Part shown: in pieces, positions 21,445 through 30,535 of the stretch
Position numbering within the stretch: position 1 is the stretch's first letter
How the letters are laid out: each line of letters starts with the position of its first letter
Assembly: GCF_020400605.1 (NCBI RefSeq)
Contig: NZ_JAINRD010000001.1
Location: forward strand, 124,001 to 188,000
DNA length: 64,000 nucleotides
Source of the DNA: Streptomyces aculeolatus
GTDB taxonomy: Bacteria > Actinomycetota > Actinomycetes > Streptomycetales > Streptomycetaceae
Reading direction: 5' to 3'
Program-made: the position numbers and the translations under genes
Notes under the pieces: generated by a model
What the model was told of the DNA's origin: nothing
The model's database searches: none
The model's input: the letters and a program-made list of their open reading frames with translations, nothing else

Positions 21445-22323
21445 CTACTTCTCCTCCTTGACCGCGTGGCCACCGAACTGGTTCCGGAGCGCGGCGATCA
21501 TCTTCATCTGCGGTGAGTCGTCCTGGCGCGAGGCGAACCGGGCGAAGAGCGACGCGGTGATCGCCGGCAGCGGCACCGCGTGGTCGATCGCCGCCTCCAC
21601 CGTCCACCGGCCCTCACCGGAGTCCTCCGCGTACCCGCGGAGCTTGCCCAGGTGCTCGTCGTCGTCCAGCGCCAGGACCGCCAGGTCCAGCAGCCAGGAG
21701 CGGATGACCGTGCCCTCCTGCCACGAACGGAACACCTCGCGCACGTCGGTGACCGAGTCCGCGGCCTCCAGCAGCTCCCAGCCCTCGGCGAAGGCCTGCA
21801 TCATCGCGTACTCGATGCCGTTGTGGACCATCTTCGCGAAGTGCCCCGCGCCGACCTTGCCCGCGTGGACGGAGCCGTACTCGCCCTCGGGCTTCAGCGC
21901 GTCGAAGACCGGCTGCACCCGCGCCACGTGCTCGGCGTCCCCGCCGTACATCAGCGCGTAGCCGTTCTCCAGGCCCCACACGCCCCCGGAGACGCCGCAG
22001 TCCACGAAGCCGATGCCCTTGGCACCCAGCTCCGCGGCGTGCTTCTCGTCGTCCATCCAGCGCGAGTTGCCGCCGTCCACGAGGACGTCCCCGGGCTGGA
22101 GCAGCTCGGCCAGCTCGTCGACCGTCGACTGCGTGGCCGCGCCCGCCGGCACCATCACCCAGACCACACGCGGGGCGGGCAGCGCGTCCACAAGCTCCCG
22201 CAGGCTGTGGACATCGGCGACGTCCGGGTTGCGGTCGTACCCCACGACGGTGTGACCCGCGCGCCGGATGCGCTCACGCATGTTCCCGCCCATCCGGCCG
22301 AGACCCACAAGACCGAGCTCCAT
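21445..22323 (-). CDS. gnd: 6-phosphogluconate dehydrogenase, decarboxylating (short form)
   Basis: A 292-residue NADP/NAD-dependent enzyme turning 6-phosphogluconate into ribulose 5-phosphate and CO2. It has the dinucleotide fold GLVGLGRMGGNM, the substrate motifs DGGNSRWMDD and GVSGGVWGLENGYALM, and the catalytic-lysine region KVGAGHFAKMVHNGIEYAMMQA. The length is that of the short, single-C-domain type, not the 470-residue E. coli form. ATG 22323 (MELGLVG) is preferred over the adjacent GTG at 22326. A metabolic gene between dnaN and recF is a normal Streptomyces feature. Confidence 0.94.
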   Translation of the reverse strand: MELGLVGLGRMGGNMRERIRRAGHTVVGYDRNPDVADVHSLRELVDALPAPRVVWVMVPAGAATQSTVDELAELLQPGDVLVDGGNSRWMDDEKHAAELGAKGIGFVDCGVSGGVWGLENGYALMYGGDAEHVARVQPVFDALKPEGEYGSVHAGKVGAGHFAKMVHNGIEYAMMQAFAEGWELLEAADSVTDVREVFRSWQEGTVIRSWLLDLAVLALDDDEHLGKLRGYAEDSGEGRWTVEAAIDHAVPLPAITASLFARFASRQDDSPQMKMIAALRNQFGGHAVKEEK

Positions 22324-22377
22324 CACTGCCCCTTCGTCCGTCTGTGCGCCCTATCGGGTCCGAGCCTACGCCGGACC

Positions 22378-23517
22378 TCAGCCGCTCAGTCGCACGGGCA
22401 TGATCAGGTACTTGTACGCCTCGTCCGCCTCGGCGTCGAGCGCGGGCTTGCCGCTGAGCAGCGCCGGCTTCGTCGACGTCGTGAAGGAGAGCTGCGCCGC
22501 GGGCGAGTCGATCGCGCTCAGCCCGTCGAGCAGGAACGTCGGGTTGAAGGCGATCGAGATGTCGTCGCCCTCGAGCTGGGCGTCCACCCTTTCCACAGCC
22601 TGTGCGTCGTCGCTGGACCCGGCCTCCAGGGTCAGCACGCCCTGCTCGAAGCTCAGCCGCACCGGGGTGTTCCGCTCGGCCACCAGCGCCACGCGCTTGA
22701 CGGCCTCGACGAACGGCGGGGTCTCGATGACCGCCACCGAGTTGAACTCCGTGGGGAACAGCGTGCGGTACTTCGGCAGGTCGCCCTCGATCAGCCGCGT
22801 CGTCGTCCGCCGCCCGGCGCCCTCGAAGCCGATCAGGCCCTCGCCGGCACCGGCGCCCGACAGGGCGAGCGTCACGATGTCACCGCTGGTCAGCGACTTG
22901 GCCGTGTCCAGCAGCGTCTTGGCGGGTACGAGCGCCACCGAGGAGGCGTCCGCGGTCTCCGGCTTCCACAGGAACTCCCGGACCGCGAAGCGGTACCGGT
23001 CCGTCGAGGCGAGGGTGACCGTGTCGCCCTCGATCTCGATCCGCACGCCCGTGAGCACCGGCAGGGTGTCGTCCCGGCCGGCGGCGATGGCGACCTGCGC
23101 GACGGCGGAGGCGAAGACCTCGCCGGAGACCGTGCCGGTCGCGGTCGGCATCTCCGGCAGCGCCGGGTATTCCTCCACAGGCAGGGTGTGGAGTGTGAAT
23201 CGCGAGGAGCCGCAGACCACGGTGACGCGGACGCCGTCCGTGGAGATCTCCACAGGCCTGTTGGGAAGCGCCCGGGAGATGTCGGCGAGCAGCCGCCCGG
23301 AGACGAGGACGGTGCCGTCCTCCTCCACGTCCGCCTCCACGGAGACGCGGGCGGAGACCTCGTAGTCGAAGCCGGAGAGGCTGAGCGACCCGCCGTCCGC
23401 GCCGTCGGCCTTCAGCAGCAGTCCGGCGAGCACCGGCGCGGGCGGCCGGGCCGGGAGGCTGCGCGCTGCCCACGCCACTGCCTCCGCGAGTACGTCGCGC
23501 TCCACCCGGATCTTCAC
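22378..23517 (-). CDS. dnaN: DNA polymerase III beta sliding clamp
   Basis: A 379-residue protein forming the dimeric ring that tethers the polymerase to DNA. The sequence begins KIRVERDVLAEAVAWAARSLPARPPAPVLAGLLL and shows the three-domain clamp pattern (DYEVSARV; ATDRYR-like STDRYRFAVRE; final YLIMPVRLSG). The GTG at 23517 is chosen because an AGGAGG lies eight bases upstream on the minus strand and the extension to 23760 runs into oriC. It is the first gene leftward of the origin. Confidence 0.97.
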   Translation of the reverse strand: MKIRVERDVLAEAVAWAARSLPARPPAPVLAGLLLKADGADGGSLSLSGFDYEVSARVSVEADVEEDGTVLVSGRLLADISRALPNRPVEISTDGVRVTVVCGSSRFTLHTLPVEEYPALPEMPTATGTVSGEVFASAVAQVAIAAGRDDTLPVLTGVRIEIEGDTVTLASTDRYRFAVREFLWKPETADASSVALVPAKTLLDTAKSLTSGDIVTLALSGAGAGEGLIGFEGAGRRTTTRLIEGDLPKYRTLFPTEFNSVAVIETPPFVEAVKRVALVAERNTPVRLSFEQGVLTLEAGSSDDAQAVERVDAQLEGDDISIAFNPTFLLDGLSAIDSPAAQLSFTTSTKPALLSGKPALDAEADEAYKYLIMPVRLSG

Positions 23518-24453
23518 GGAGACCGCCTCCTGGTGCTCTCGGCCCTTGCCGGCTCGGTTGGTGTGGGGCACCAGTCTGACGCACGGCACCGACACAGGGG
23601 GCAGGTCGGGGTCAACTCGTCGCAGCCGCCGTTGGACGCCGTCGACCGCACTTGTGCACAGGCCCCGCTTCGAAGCGGATTCCGAGCTAGATACGTGTAG
23701 AGGTAGTAGTAGGGCCTGTGGAAACCGTGGAAAACCCCGTCTGCGCAGGTCAGCCCGCAAATTTTGCCCACAGGCGGGTTGGGGACGAGGAGTGGAAAAC
23801 CCTCGGTTCCTGTGGATGGGGCCCGGCTGTACACAGGCCGTTCACAGGCAGGGGCCACTTAGCCACAGCTCCATCCCCAGAGTTACCCGGGTTTCTGCAC
23901 AGCCAATCCTCGCGTTCGGTGTGACGGCTTTCACTCGACCCGGTGAAGGCGCGCGTTGCGTTGCCGAACAGTGGACAAACTTGTGGACAGGCTGTGTACA
24001 GAGCGGGGTTTTCTGTGGGTGAGTGGTCTCCCGCGGTGGACAGCGCTCGGCGCCGATCGAGCCGCCGGCCGGTGTCCACAGCTTGTGGGCAACGGCCGCC
24101 CACAAATCCACACCCCGATGAGCTGCACGGACGCGAGTTGTCCAGATCGCGTCCACACCCGCCCGTGGGTAACTCGCCGATCCCCAGGGTGTGGACGAGC
24201 AAAAGGGCGCCGAGGTGTGGAGAACTGCCTGGTCAGGGCCGGGAATCGAACGGTGCACGGGGGGCTCGGCTGTTCGGGTGCGTGTCGGAGCGGGTGGACG
24301 CACGGCGACGGCGTGGCATGAGCACGGCGCAGAAGCGGACGCGGGGGGATCCACAGGACGCGTAGAGGCGCCTGGGGACGCCTGTGGGACGTCCGGGGGA
24401 CGTCTGGGGACGGCGCGGGAGCGGTGAGGGCGTACGGAGCGGTGGGCGGGCCG
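23518..24453. other. chromosomal replication origin (oriC)
   Basis: The 936-base gap between dnaN and dnaA carries many DnaA-box-like nonamers in both directions, counted by eye against TTGTCCACA: 23652 TTGTGCACA, 23717 TGTGGAAAC, 23764 TTGCCCACA, 23970 AGTGGACAA, 23982 TGTGGACAG, 24072 GTGTCCACA, 24084 TGTGGGCAA, 24104 AAATCCACA, 24138 TTGTCCAGA, 24149 GCGTCCACA, 24190 TGTGGACGA, 24216 TGTGGAGAA, 24347 GGATCCACA, plus weaker ones. The densest part is 23970-24224. About 15-20 boxes and this location match Streptomyces oriC. No strongly AT-rich unwinding block is obvious. Confidence 0.95.
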
Positions 24454-26439
24454 CTAGCTGTTCTTGATGCGGTTGGTCAGCTCGGTGACCTGGTTGTAGA
24501 TCGAACGCCGCTCGGCCATCAGCGCCCGGATCTTGCGGTCCGCGTGCATGACGGTGGTGTGGTCCCGGTTGCCGAACTGCGCGCCGATCTTCGGCAGGGA
24601 GAGGTCCGTCAGCTCCCGGCACAGGTACATGGCGATCTGGCGCGCGGTGACCAGCACGCGGCTGCGGGAGGAGCCGCACAGGTCCTCCACCGTCAGCCCG
24701 AAGTAGTCCGCGGTCGCGGCCATGATCGCGGCCGCGGTGATCTCCGGGGCCGCGTCCTCGCCGCCGGGGATGAGGTCCTTCAGCACGATCTCGGTGAGCC
24801 CGAGGTCGACCGGCTGCCGGTTGAGCGAGGCGAAGGCCGTGACCCGGATCAGGGCGCCCTCCAGCTCGCGGATGTTGCGGGAGATCCGGGAGGCGATGAA
24901 CTCCAGCACCTCGGGCGGTGCGTTCAACTGCTCCTGGACCGCCTTCTTGCGCAGGATCGCGATCCGGGTCTCCAGCTCCGGCGGCTGCACGTCGGTGATC
25001 AGGCCCCACTCGAAGCGGTTGCGGAGCCGGTCCTCCAGGGTGATGAGCTGCTTGGGCGGCCGGTCGCTGGAGAGCACGATCTGCTTGTTGGCGTTGTGCA
25101 GCGTGTTGAAGGTGTGGAAGAACTCCTCCTGCGTCGACTCCTTGCTCGCCAGGAACTGGACGTCGTCGACCAGGAGGATGTCCATGTCGCGGTAGCGCTT
25201 GCGGAACGTGTCCGCCTTGCCGTCGCGGATGGAGTTGATGAACTCGTTGGTGAACTCCTCGGAGCTCACGTAGCGGACCCGGGTGCCCGGGTAGAGGCTG
25301 CGGGCGTAGTGGCCGATGGCGTGCAGCAGGTGCGTCTTGCCCAGGCCGGACTCGCCGTAGATGAACAGCGGGTTGTACGCCTTCGCCGGCGCCTCGGCGA
25401 CGGCGACCGCGGCGGCGTGCGCGAAGCGGTTGGAGGCGCCGATGACGAAGGTGTCGAAGAGGTATTTCGGGTTCAGCCGCGCGGTCGGCTCGCCGGGTCC
25501 GGTGGCCGGGGCGGGCTGGGCGGCGAGCGGGCCGGGCGCGCCGCTGGGCGCGGGCAGCTCGACGTTGCCCATGGCCTGCACCAGCGGCGGGATCGGGGCG
25601 CCGGCGGGGCCGGGCCCGCCCGGGTGGCCGGCCGTGTGCGCGCCGGGGTGCCCGCCTGGGTGCGCGTACCTGTCGTGGGCGGGGCGCTGCGCGAGGTGGT
25701 CGTGGGCCGCGTAGTAGTCCCCGCCGTCGGCGCCTCCCGAGCCGTCCGGCTGGGGGCCGGGCGGGCCCGGATGGTGGTCGGCCCGGGGCCAGGCGGCGGG
25801 CGCCGGGCGCGGCTGGGCGTACTCGGGGTACGTCGGGGCGGCGGTGGGGAGCCGGTCGTCCCCGGGCGCCGGGCGGCTGTACGCGTCGTACGGCGCCTCG
25901 GGCAGCGTGCCGCCGTGGGGCTGGTGCGGCGGCTGATGGCTCGGCTGGTGGTTCGGGTGGCTCTGGTGCGTGGGCTGCGCGGCGGTGTGGGGCAGCGGGA
26001 GGAGGGGGGCACCGGGGTGCGCGGCCTGCTCGTGTGCCGGCGGCTGCTGGCCCTGCGGGGTGTGCGGAGCGTGCGGACCCTGCGGGCTGTGGGATACGTG
26101 CGGACCGTGCCCGCCCTGCTCGGGGACCGGCTGCGGGGGCGGTGCCTGCTGCGGCGGCTTCGACTCCGGCTCGCCGGGGCTGACCGTGACGGCCAGGCCG
26201 ATGGGCTGGCGGCAGGCGTGGCTCAGCGCGTCCGTGATCTTGGAGGCGAGACGGCCCTCGAAGACGCCCTTCGCGTACTCGTTGGGCACGGCCAGCACGG
26301 CGGTGCCGGCGACGAGGACGAGCGGCTGGCAGTCGCGCAGCCACCGGTGGTCCTTGGCCTCGATGCCCTGGTCGTCCGCGAGCAGCCGCTCGAGCACGCG
26401 TGGCCACACTGCAGCGAGATCGGCAGGCAGGTCGGCCAC
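24454..26439 (-). CDS. dnaA: chromosomal replication initiator DnaA
   Basis: A 661-residue AAA+ initiator. Domain I is at about 1-90 ([23 protein letters not shown]); domain II, about 95-320, is a long Gln/Pro/His-rich linker typical of Streptomyces; the ATPase has Walker [12 protein letters not shown], Walker [10 protein letters not shown] and a sensor region; domain IV ends with the DNA-binding signature [18 protein letters not shown] 26439 is chosen because homologues begin [11 protein letters not shown], and GAAAGAG precedes it. Two DnaA boxes sit next to its promoter, so autoregulation is likely. Confidence 0.98.
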   Translation of the reverse strand: MADLPADLAAVWPRVLERLLADDQGIEAKDHRWLRDCQPLVLVAGTAVLAVPNEYAKGVFEGRLASKITDALSHACRQPIGLAVTVSPGEPESKPPQQAPPPQPVPEQGGHGPHVSHSPQGPHAPHTPQGQQPPAHEQAAHPGAPLLPLPHTAAQPTHQSHPNHQPSHQPPHQPHGGTLPEAPYDAYSRPAPGDDRLPTAAPTYPEYAQPRPAPAAWPRADHHPGPPGPQPDGSGGADGGDYYAAHDHLAQRPAHDRYAHPGGHPGAHTAGHPGGPGPAGAPIPPLVQAMGNVELPAPSGAPGPLAAQPAPATGPGEPTARLNPKYLFDTFVIGASNRFAHAAAVAVAEAPAKAYNPLFIYGESGLGKTHLLHAIGHYARSLYPGTRVRYVSSEEFTNEFINSIRDGKADTFRKRYRDMDILLVDDVQFLASKESTQEEFFHTFNTLHNANKQIVLSSDRPPKQLITLEDRLRNRFEWGLITDVQPPELETRIAILRKKAVQEQLNAPPEVLEFIASRISRNIRELEGALIRVTAFASLNRQPVDLGLTEIVLKDLIPGGEDAAPEITAAAIMAATADYFGLTVEDLCGSSRSRVLVTARQIAMYLCRELTDLSLPKIGAQFGNRDHTTVMHADRKIRALMAERRSIYNQVTELTNRIKNS

Positions 26440-26528
26440 GGGGCACGCTCTTTCAGGGTCACGGCAGTCACGAAGGTGTGATCTCGGGACGGGTGGGATG
26501 GATCCGCGCAAGGGTCGGAAGTCCAGCC

Positions 26529-26582
26529 ACGGTAGTCACGCCGAGCTGCACCATTCAAGTCGCTGTCCACAGGCTGTGCACA
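26529..26582 (-). promoter_or_regulatory. dnaA promoter with adjacent DnaA boxes
   Basis: On the minus strand TTGAAT (26553-26558) and TACCGT (26529-26534) are 18 bases apart, a good housekeeping-type promoter. Just upstream are two DnaA-box-like nonamers, CTGTCCACA (26563-26571) and CTGTGCACA (26574-26582), which would let DnaA repress its own gene, as known for S. lividans dnaA. Confidence 0.65.
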
Positions 26583-26616
26583 GTGTCCGGTGGCGTGTCG
26601 GCCGCACAGGGCGGGT

Positions 26617-26646
26617 TTGACCGGACGGCGGCCGCCCGCGTACCGT
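26617..26646 (+). promoter_or_regulatory. rpmH promoter candidate
   Basis: TTGACC (26617-26622) and TACCGT (26641-26646) are separated by 18 bases, 163 bases before the rpmH start. The same -10 hexamer is used by the divergent dnaA promoter. The rest of the 370-base dnaA-rpmH gap shows no gene. Confidence 0.55.
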
Positions 26647-26809
26647 GTCGAGGTCGAGATGTCGACGGCTGCTGCCGCCTGCCTCCGATCAGTCTCAGGC
26701 CGCGACAGTGATCATGTCACGTGTCGGGCGATGACGAGCCGGCTCGAGGGCGCACGGTGGCAGCCGTTCGGCGCCTAACTACCCGTGACAACTCTCCTGG
26801 AGCCCCCGA

Positions 26810-26947
26810 GTGAGCAAGCGCACTTTCCAGCCGAACAACCGCAAGCGTGCCAAGACGCACGGCTTCCGGCTGCGTATGCGTACCCGCGCCGGCCGTGCCA
26901 TCGTCACGGCCCGTCGCAACAAGGGCCGCGCACGCCTGTCCGCCTGA
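26810..26947 (+). CDS. rpmH: 50S ribosomal protein L34
   Basis: A 45-residue, very basic protein ([29 protein letters not shown]...), the complete L34 family sequence. GTG start at 26810, eight bases after TGGAG. It is the first gene rightward of the origin and is followed by rnpA, the universal rpmH-rnpA arrangement. Confidence 0.97.
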   Translation: MSKRTFQPNNRKRAKTHGFRLRMRTRAGRAIVTARRNKGRARLSA

Positions 26948-26962
26948 TCCGGTGGTGTGCTC

Positions 26963-27331
26963 GTGCTGCCCGCTGAGCACCGGCTGCGGCGGCGCGAGGA
27001 CTTCGCCCGAGCGGTACGCCGCGGACGACGGGCCGGTCGCCCGCTGCTCGTCGTCCATCTGAACGGTGGCGGTGACCCGCACGCCGCCGGGGAGGACGCC
27101 TCCCCGCCGCGTGCGGGTTTCGTCGTCAGCAGGGCCGTCGGACCGGCGGTCTCGCGCAACCTCGTCAAGCGTCGTCTGCGTCATCTCCTACGGGATCGGT
27201 TGGATCAGCTGCCCGCAGGTAGCCTGGTGGTCGTACGGGCGCTGCCTGGCGCCGCGGAGGCCGGCTACGACCGGCTGCGCGATGACCTGGACGCAGCGCT
27301 GGGGCGGTTGCTGGGAAGGGCGCCGCGATGA
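26963..27331 (+). CDS. rnpA: ribonuclease P protein component
   Basis: A 122-residue basic protein that assists RNase P RNA in trimming tRNA 5' ends. It shows the family start [32 protein letters not shown] and the RNR-type motif [18 protein letters not shown] 26963 is chosen because homologues begin LPxExRLRRR; GTG 26957 is the alternative and adds two residues. The stop overlaps the yidD start (ATGA). Confidence 0.95.
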   Translation: MLPAEHRLRRREDFARAVRRGRRAGRPLLVVHLNGGGDPHAAGEDASPPRAGFVVSRAVGPAVSRNLVKRRLRHLLRDRLDQLPAGSLVVVRALPGAAEAGYDRLRDDLDAALGRLLGRAPR

Positions 27332-27612
27332 AGTATCCGCTGCTTTGGTTGATCAAGCTGTACCAGTGGACCATCAGCCCGCTGCTGGGGCCGGTCTGCA
27401 AGTACTACCCGTCGTGCTCGCACTACGGCTATGAGGCGATCCGGCTGCACGGAGCGGTCAAAGGCACGGGCCTGACCGCCTGGCGCATCCTGCGCTGCAA
27501 CCCGTGGTCGCTCGGCGGGGTCGACCACGTTCCGCCCCGCAAGCATCCGGTCTGGCACCAGCGGCTGCGCAGCCGCCTGGGCAAGACGCAGCCCAAGGCC
27601 CAAGGAGCCTGA
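27328..27612 (+). CDS. yidD: membrane protein insertion efficiency factor YidD
   Basis: A 94-residue protein with the family motifs [35 protein letters not shown] and [24 protein letters not shown], including the three conserved cysteines. By family knowledge it is a membrane-associated helper of YidC-dependent insertion. It overlaps rnpA and precedes yidC by three bases. Confidence 0.96.
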   Translation: MKYPLLWLIKLYQWTISPLLGPVCKYYPSCSHYGYEAIRLHGAVKGTGLTAWRILRCNPWSLGGVDHVPPRKHPVWHQRLRSRLGKTQPKAQGA

Positions 27613-27615
27613 TTC

Positions 27616-28887
27616 GTGGACACGGTCCTCAAACCTCTCTATATCGCCGTTTCCTGGATCATCGTCCAGTTCCACTCGCTGTTCAGCCTGGTATTCGACG
27701 AGGCCAGCGGCTGGGCGTGGGGGCTGTCCATCGTGGCGCTGGTGGTCGTGATCCGTATCGCCCTGATCCCGCTCTTCGTGAAGCAGATCAAGGCGACGCG
27801 GAACATGCAGGTGCTGCAGCCGAAGATGAAGGCGATCCAGGAGCGCTACAAGAACGACAAGCAGCGCCAGTCCGAGGAGATGATGAAGCTGTACCGGGAG
27901 ACGGGTACCAACCCGCTCTCGAGCTGTCTTCCGATCCTCGCCCAGTCGCCGTTCTTCCTGGCGCTCTTCCAGGTGCTGAACAAGATCGCCGGTAACAACG
28001 AGGTCGGCGTCCTCAACGCCACGCAGGTCGAGCAGGCCCGTGAGGCCCACGTCTTCGGCGCCCCGATCGCGGCGAAGTTCATGGACAGCGCGAGCAAGGT
28101 GGAGAGCCTCGGCGCCACGCTCGCCGACGTGCGGGTCGTCACCGTCATCATGATCGTGCTGATGTCGGGGTCGCAGTTCTACACGCAGCGCCAGCTGATG
28201 ACGAAGAACGTCGACCTGACGGTCAAGACGCCCTTCATGCAGCAGCAGAAGATGCTGATGTACATCTTCCCGATCATGTTCGCCGTCTTCGGCATCAACT
28301 TCCCGGTCGGCGTCCTGATCTACTGGCTGACCACCAACGTCTGGTCCATGGGCCAGCAGATGTACGTGATCAAGCGGAACCCCACCCCGGGCAGCAAGTC
28401 CTACGCGCACCTGCTGGAGCGCATGCAGAAGCACGTCATCGACCGCGGCGGCGTGCGCGGCCGCCGCGACCGCTACGTCGTCAAGCAGATGGTGGCCAAG
28501 GGCAAGGACCGCAACGACGACGAGAAGAAGTTCGTCTCCGCGCTCGCCAAGCACGACCTGCTGCCCCAGGCGGACGGCACCGTGATCAAGAGCGAGACGC
28601 CGCTGGCGGACGCCAAGCCCGGCGGCGGCGACCCCGGCCGGCGGCAGCAGCCGAAGCGGCAGTCGAAGTCCCAGCGCCGCAGCCACGCCCAGGCCGGCGG
28701 CTCCGGCCAGCGGCAGGACGGCGAGGGCGACGCCGCGGAGCCCGAGGACAAGAAGCCCGCGTCGAACGCCGCGAAGAAGAAGGCGGGCGGCTCATCCGGC
28801 GGCGGCGGTGCTGGCGGGAACGCCCGTAACGCGAAGTCCGGTCAGCGCAAGGGGCCGCAGCGGCCCAAGCACCCGTCGAAGAAGTAA
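27616..28887 (+). CDS. yidC: membrane protein insertase YidC
   Basis: A 423-residue Oxa1-type insertase. The Gram-positive form is seen, without the large periplasmic domain: helices near 7-30, 34-54 ([20 protein letters not shown], containing the conserved groove arginine), 98-118, 175-195 and 215-245. The C-terminal third (about 270-423) is Lys/Arg/Gln/Gly-rich and suited to ribosome contact. GTG start at 27616, right after yidD. Confidence 0.96.
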   Translation: MDTVLKPLYIAVSWIIVQFHSLFSLVFDEASGWAWGLSIVALVVVIRIALIPLFVKQIKATRNMQVLQPKMKAIQERYKNDKQRQSEEMMKLYRETGTNPLSSCLPILAQSPFFLALFQVLNKIAGNNEVGVLNATQVEQAREAHVFGAPIAAKFMDSASKVESLGATLADVRVVTVIMIVLMSGSQFYTQRQLMTKNVDLTVKTPFMQQQKMLMYIFPIMFAVFGINFPVGVLIYWLTTNVWSMGQQMYVIKRNPTPGSKSYAHLLERMQKHVIDRGGVRGRRDRYVVKQMVAKGKDRNDDEKKFVSALAKHDLLPQADGTVIKSETPLADAKPGGGDPGRRQQPKRQSKSQRRSHAQAGGSGQRQDGEGDAAEPEDKKPASNAAKKKAGGSSGGGGAGGNARNAKSGQRKGPQRPKHPSKK

Positions 28888-28901
28888 GAAGGAGTCCCCA
28901 C

Positions 28902-29459
28902 GTGACGGACACCGCGTCCGCGACCGGCGAAGCCGGTTCGGAGATCGAGTCCAAGCCCGAGCAGCCCGAGGCCACGGCCGAGGACGTCCTGACGCGCCTG
29001 GAGCAGGAAGGCGAGATCGCCGCCGACTATCTGGAGGAACTGCTCGACATCGCGGACCTCGACGGTGACATCGACATGGACGTCGAGGGCGGCCGGGCCT
29101 CGGTGTCGATCATCAGCGAGGGGGCGTCGGACCGGCACCTGCAGAAGCTGGTGGGACGCGAGGGCGAGGTGCTGGAGGCGCTGCAGGAGCTGACGCGGCT
29201 GGCCGTGCACCGGGAGACGGGTGACCGCAGCCGGCTGATGCTGGACATCGCGGGGTTCCGGGCCCGTAAGCGCGCCGAGCTGACCGAGCTGGGCACCGAG
29301 GCCGTCGAGCGGGTCAAGGAGAGCGGCGAGCCGGAGAAGCTGCGCCCGATGTCCCCGTTCGAGCGCAAGGTGGTGCACGACGCGGTGAAGGCCGCGGGGC
29401 TGCGCAGCGAGTCGGAGGGCGAGGAGCCCGAGCGTCGCGTGGTCGTGCTCCCGGCCTGA
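28902..29459 (+). CDS. jag: Jag/KhpB-type RNA-binding protein (KH-R3H)
   Basis: A 185-residue protein with an acidic N-terminal 60 residues, a KH domain (about 65-115, with LQKLVGREGEVLEALQELTRLAVHRETG) and an R3H domain (about 120-165, ending RPMSPFERKVVHDAV). Related proteins bind RNA with KhpA and affect cell-wall synthesis in Gram-positives. GTG start at 28902, after AAGAAGGAG. It is the fifth gene of the rpmH series. Confidence 0.94.
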   Translation: MTDTASATGEAGSEIESKPEQPEATAEDVLTRLEQEGEIAADYLEELLDIADLDGDIDMDVEGGRASVSIISEGASDRHLQKLVGREGEVLEALQELTRLAVHRETGDRSRLMLDIAGFRARKRAELTELGTEAVERVKESGEPEKLRPMSPFERKVVHDAVKAAGLRSESEGEEPERRVVVLPA

Positions 29460-29568
29460 CCGGAACCCCGCTGCTGTACCCCTGGGCCGGTTGACCCGAC
29501 CGGCCCAGACTGCTCCCCTGTCACCTGCCCTCGCCCGTCCGCCCCAGCTCCAGCGAGAGGACGTACCC

Positions 29569-30297
29569 GTGTCCGAAGTTGCGGATCTGCCGCCGGTGCC
29601 GGAAGCCGCCGGCAAGGTCTTCGGCGGTGCCCTTCCGGACGCGGTGCGCTACGCCGAGCTGCTGGCCGACACGGCGGTGACGCGCGGGCTGATCGGCCCG
29701 CGGGAGGTCCCCCGGCTGTGGGAGCGGCACCTGCTGAACTGCGCGGTGCTCGGCGAGGTGGTGCCCGACGGCGTCGCCGTCTGCGACGTCGGCTCGGGTG
29801 CCGGACTGCCCGGCATCCCGCTGGCGCTCGTCCGCCCCGACCTGCGGATCACTCTGCTGGAGCCCCTGCTGCGGCGAACCCGGTTTCTGCAGGAAGTCAC
29901 CGAGCTGCTGGGCCTGGAGCAGCAGGTGACCGTCGTCCGCGGCCGGGCCGAGGAGGTCCTCGGCACGCTGGAGCCCGTCCAGGTCGTCACCGCGCGGGCA
30001 GTTGCCCCGCTGGATCGGCTGGCCGGCTGGGGCGTTCCGCTGCTGCGCCCGTACGGCGAGATGCTGGCGCTCAAGGGCGAGAGCGCCGAGGAGGAACTGC
30101 GCGCCTCGAAGGCCGCGTTGCACAAGCTCGGCGTCACGGAGACCGAGATCGTGCAGGTCGGAGCCGATGTGGTGGACCCGCCGGCGACCGTGGTGCGGGC
30201 CGTGGTGGGCGAGAGCCCGGGGGGCGTGCGCTTCGCCGCCAAGCGGGCCCGGGCCGCTCGGAAGGGCGGTCGCGGCGGGCACGGCCGACGCCGTTAG
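29569..30297 (+). CDS. rsmG: 16S rRNA (guanine527-N7)-methyltransferase RsmG
   Basis: A 242-residue SAM-dependent methyltransferase that modifies G527 of 16S rRNA; loss gives low-level streptomycin resistance in Streptomyces. The SAM-binding signature is VCDVGSGAGLPGIPLALVRPDLRITLLEP, and RLWERHLLNCAVL is the family motif. GTG 29569 is preferred because GAGAGG lies eight bases upstream; the longer frame to 29491 lacks this. The C-terminus is Arg/Gly-rich. Confidence 0.95.
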   Translation: MSEVADLPPVPEAAGKVFGGALPDAVRYAELLADTAVTRGLIGPREVPRLWERHLLNCAVLGEVVPDGVAVCDVGSGAGLPGIPLALVRPDLRITLLEPLLRRTRFLQEVTELLGLEQQVTVVRGRAEEVLGTLEPVQVVTARAVAPLDRLAGWGVPLLRPYGEMLALKGESAEEELRASKAALHKLGVTETEIVQVGADVVDPPATVVRAVVGESPGGVRFAAKRARAARKGGRGGHGRRR

Positions 30298-30398
30298 TCT
30301 GCTCGTATCCGAAAGAGGGCCGATCGGTCCATTAAAGCCGCCTACCGTACATACACCGGAGTGTCGCTGCGGTGGTGCCCCCACGGGGCTGTGCATCG

Positions 30399-30414
30399 TG
30401 TTTCACGTGAAACA
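30399..30414. promoter_or_regulatory. parS site (perfect 16-mer)
   Basis: TGTTTCACGTGAAACA, the exact ParB-binding palindrome, lies in the rsmG-parA gap, upstream of parA. Confidence 0.97.
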
Positions 30415-30477
30415 TCGTTCGTTGCTCCCCGGGATCCTCAGCCGAGGACGCGGTGCCGCAGAGGCCCGCGAGTCGGC

Positions 30478-30499
30478 TGTGGATAAGGAATCATCCACA
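30478..30499. promoter_or_regulatory. two DnaA-box-like nonamers before parA
   Basis: TGTGGATAA (30478-30486) and TCATCCACA (30491-30499) face each other across four bases, 37 bases before the parA start. They resemble the general bacterial box TTATCCACA. Whether DnaA binds here is unknown. Confidence 0.45.
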
Positions 30500-30535
30500 G
30501 GAGAACGGGCCTCGCTGGTTCGCGACCCCGAAAGC

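Noticed and set aside
21580..23700. A 706-codon plus-strand frame over gnd and dnaN
   Set aside because: Antisense shadow of two certain genes.
23518..24453. Open frames of 60-170 codons within oriC
   Set aside because: They overlap the DnaA boxes on both strands, lack ribosome sites and have no family motifs.
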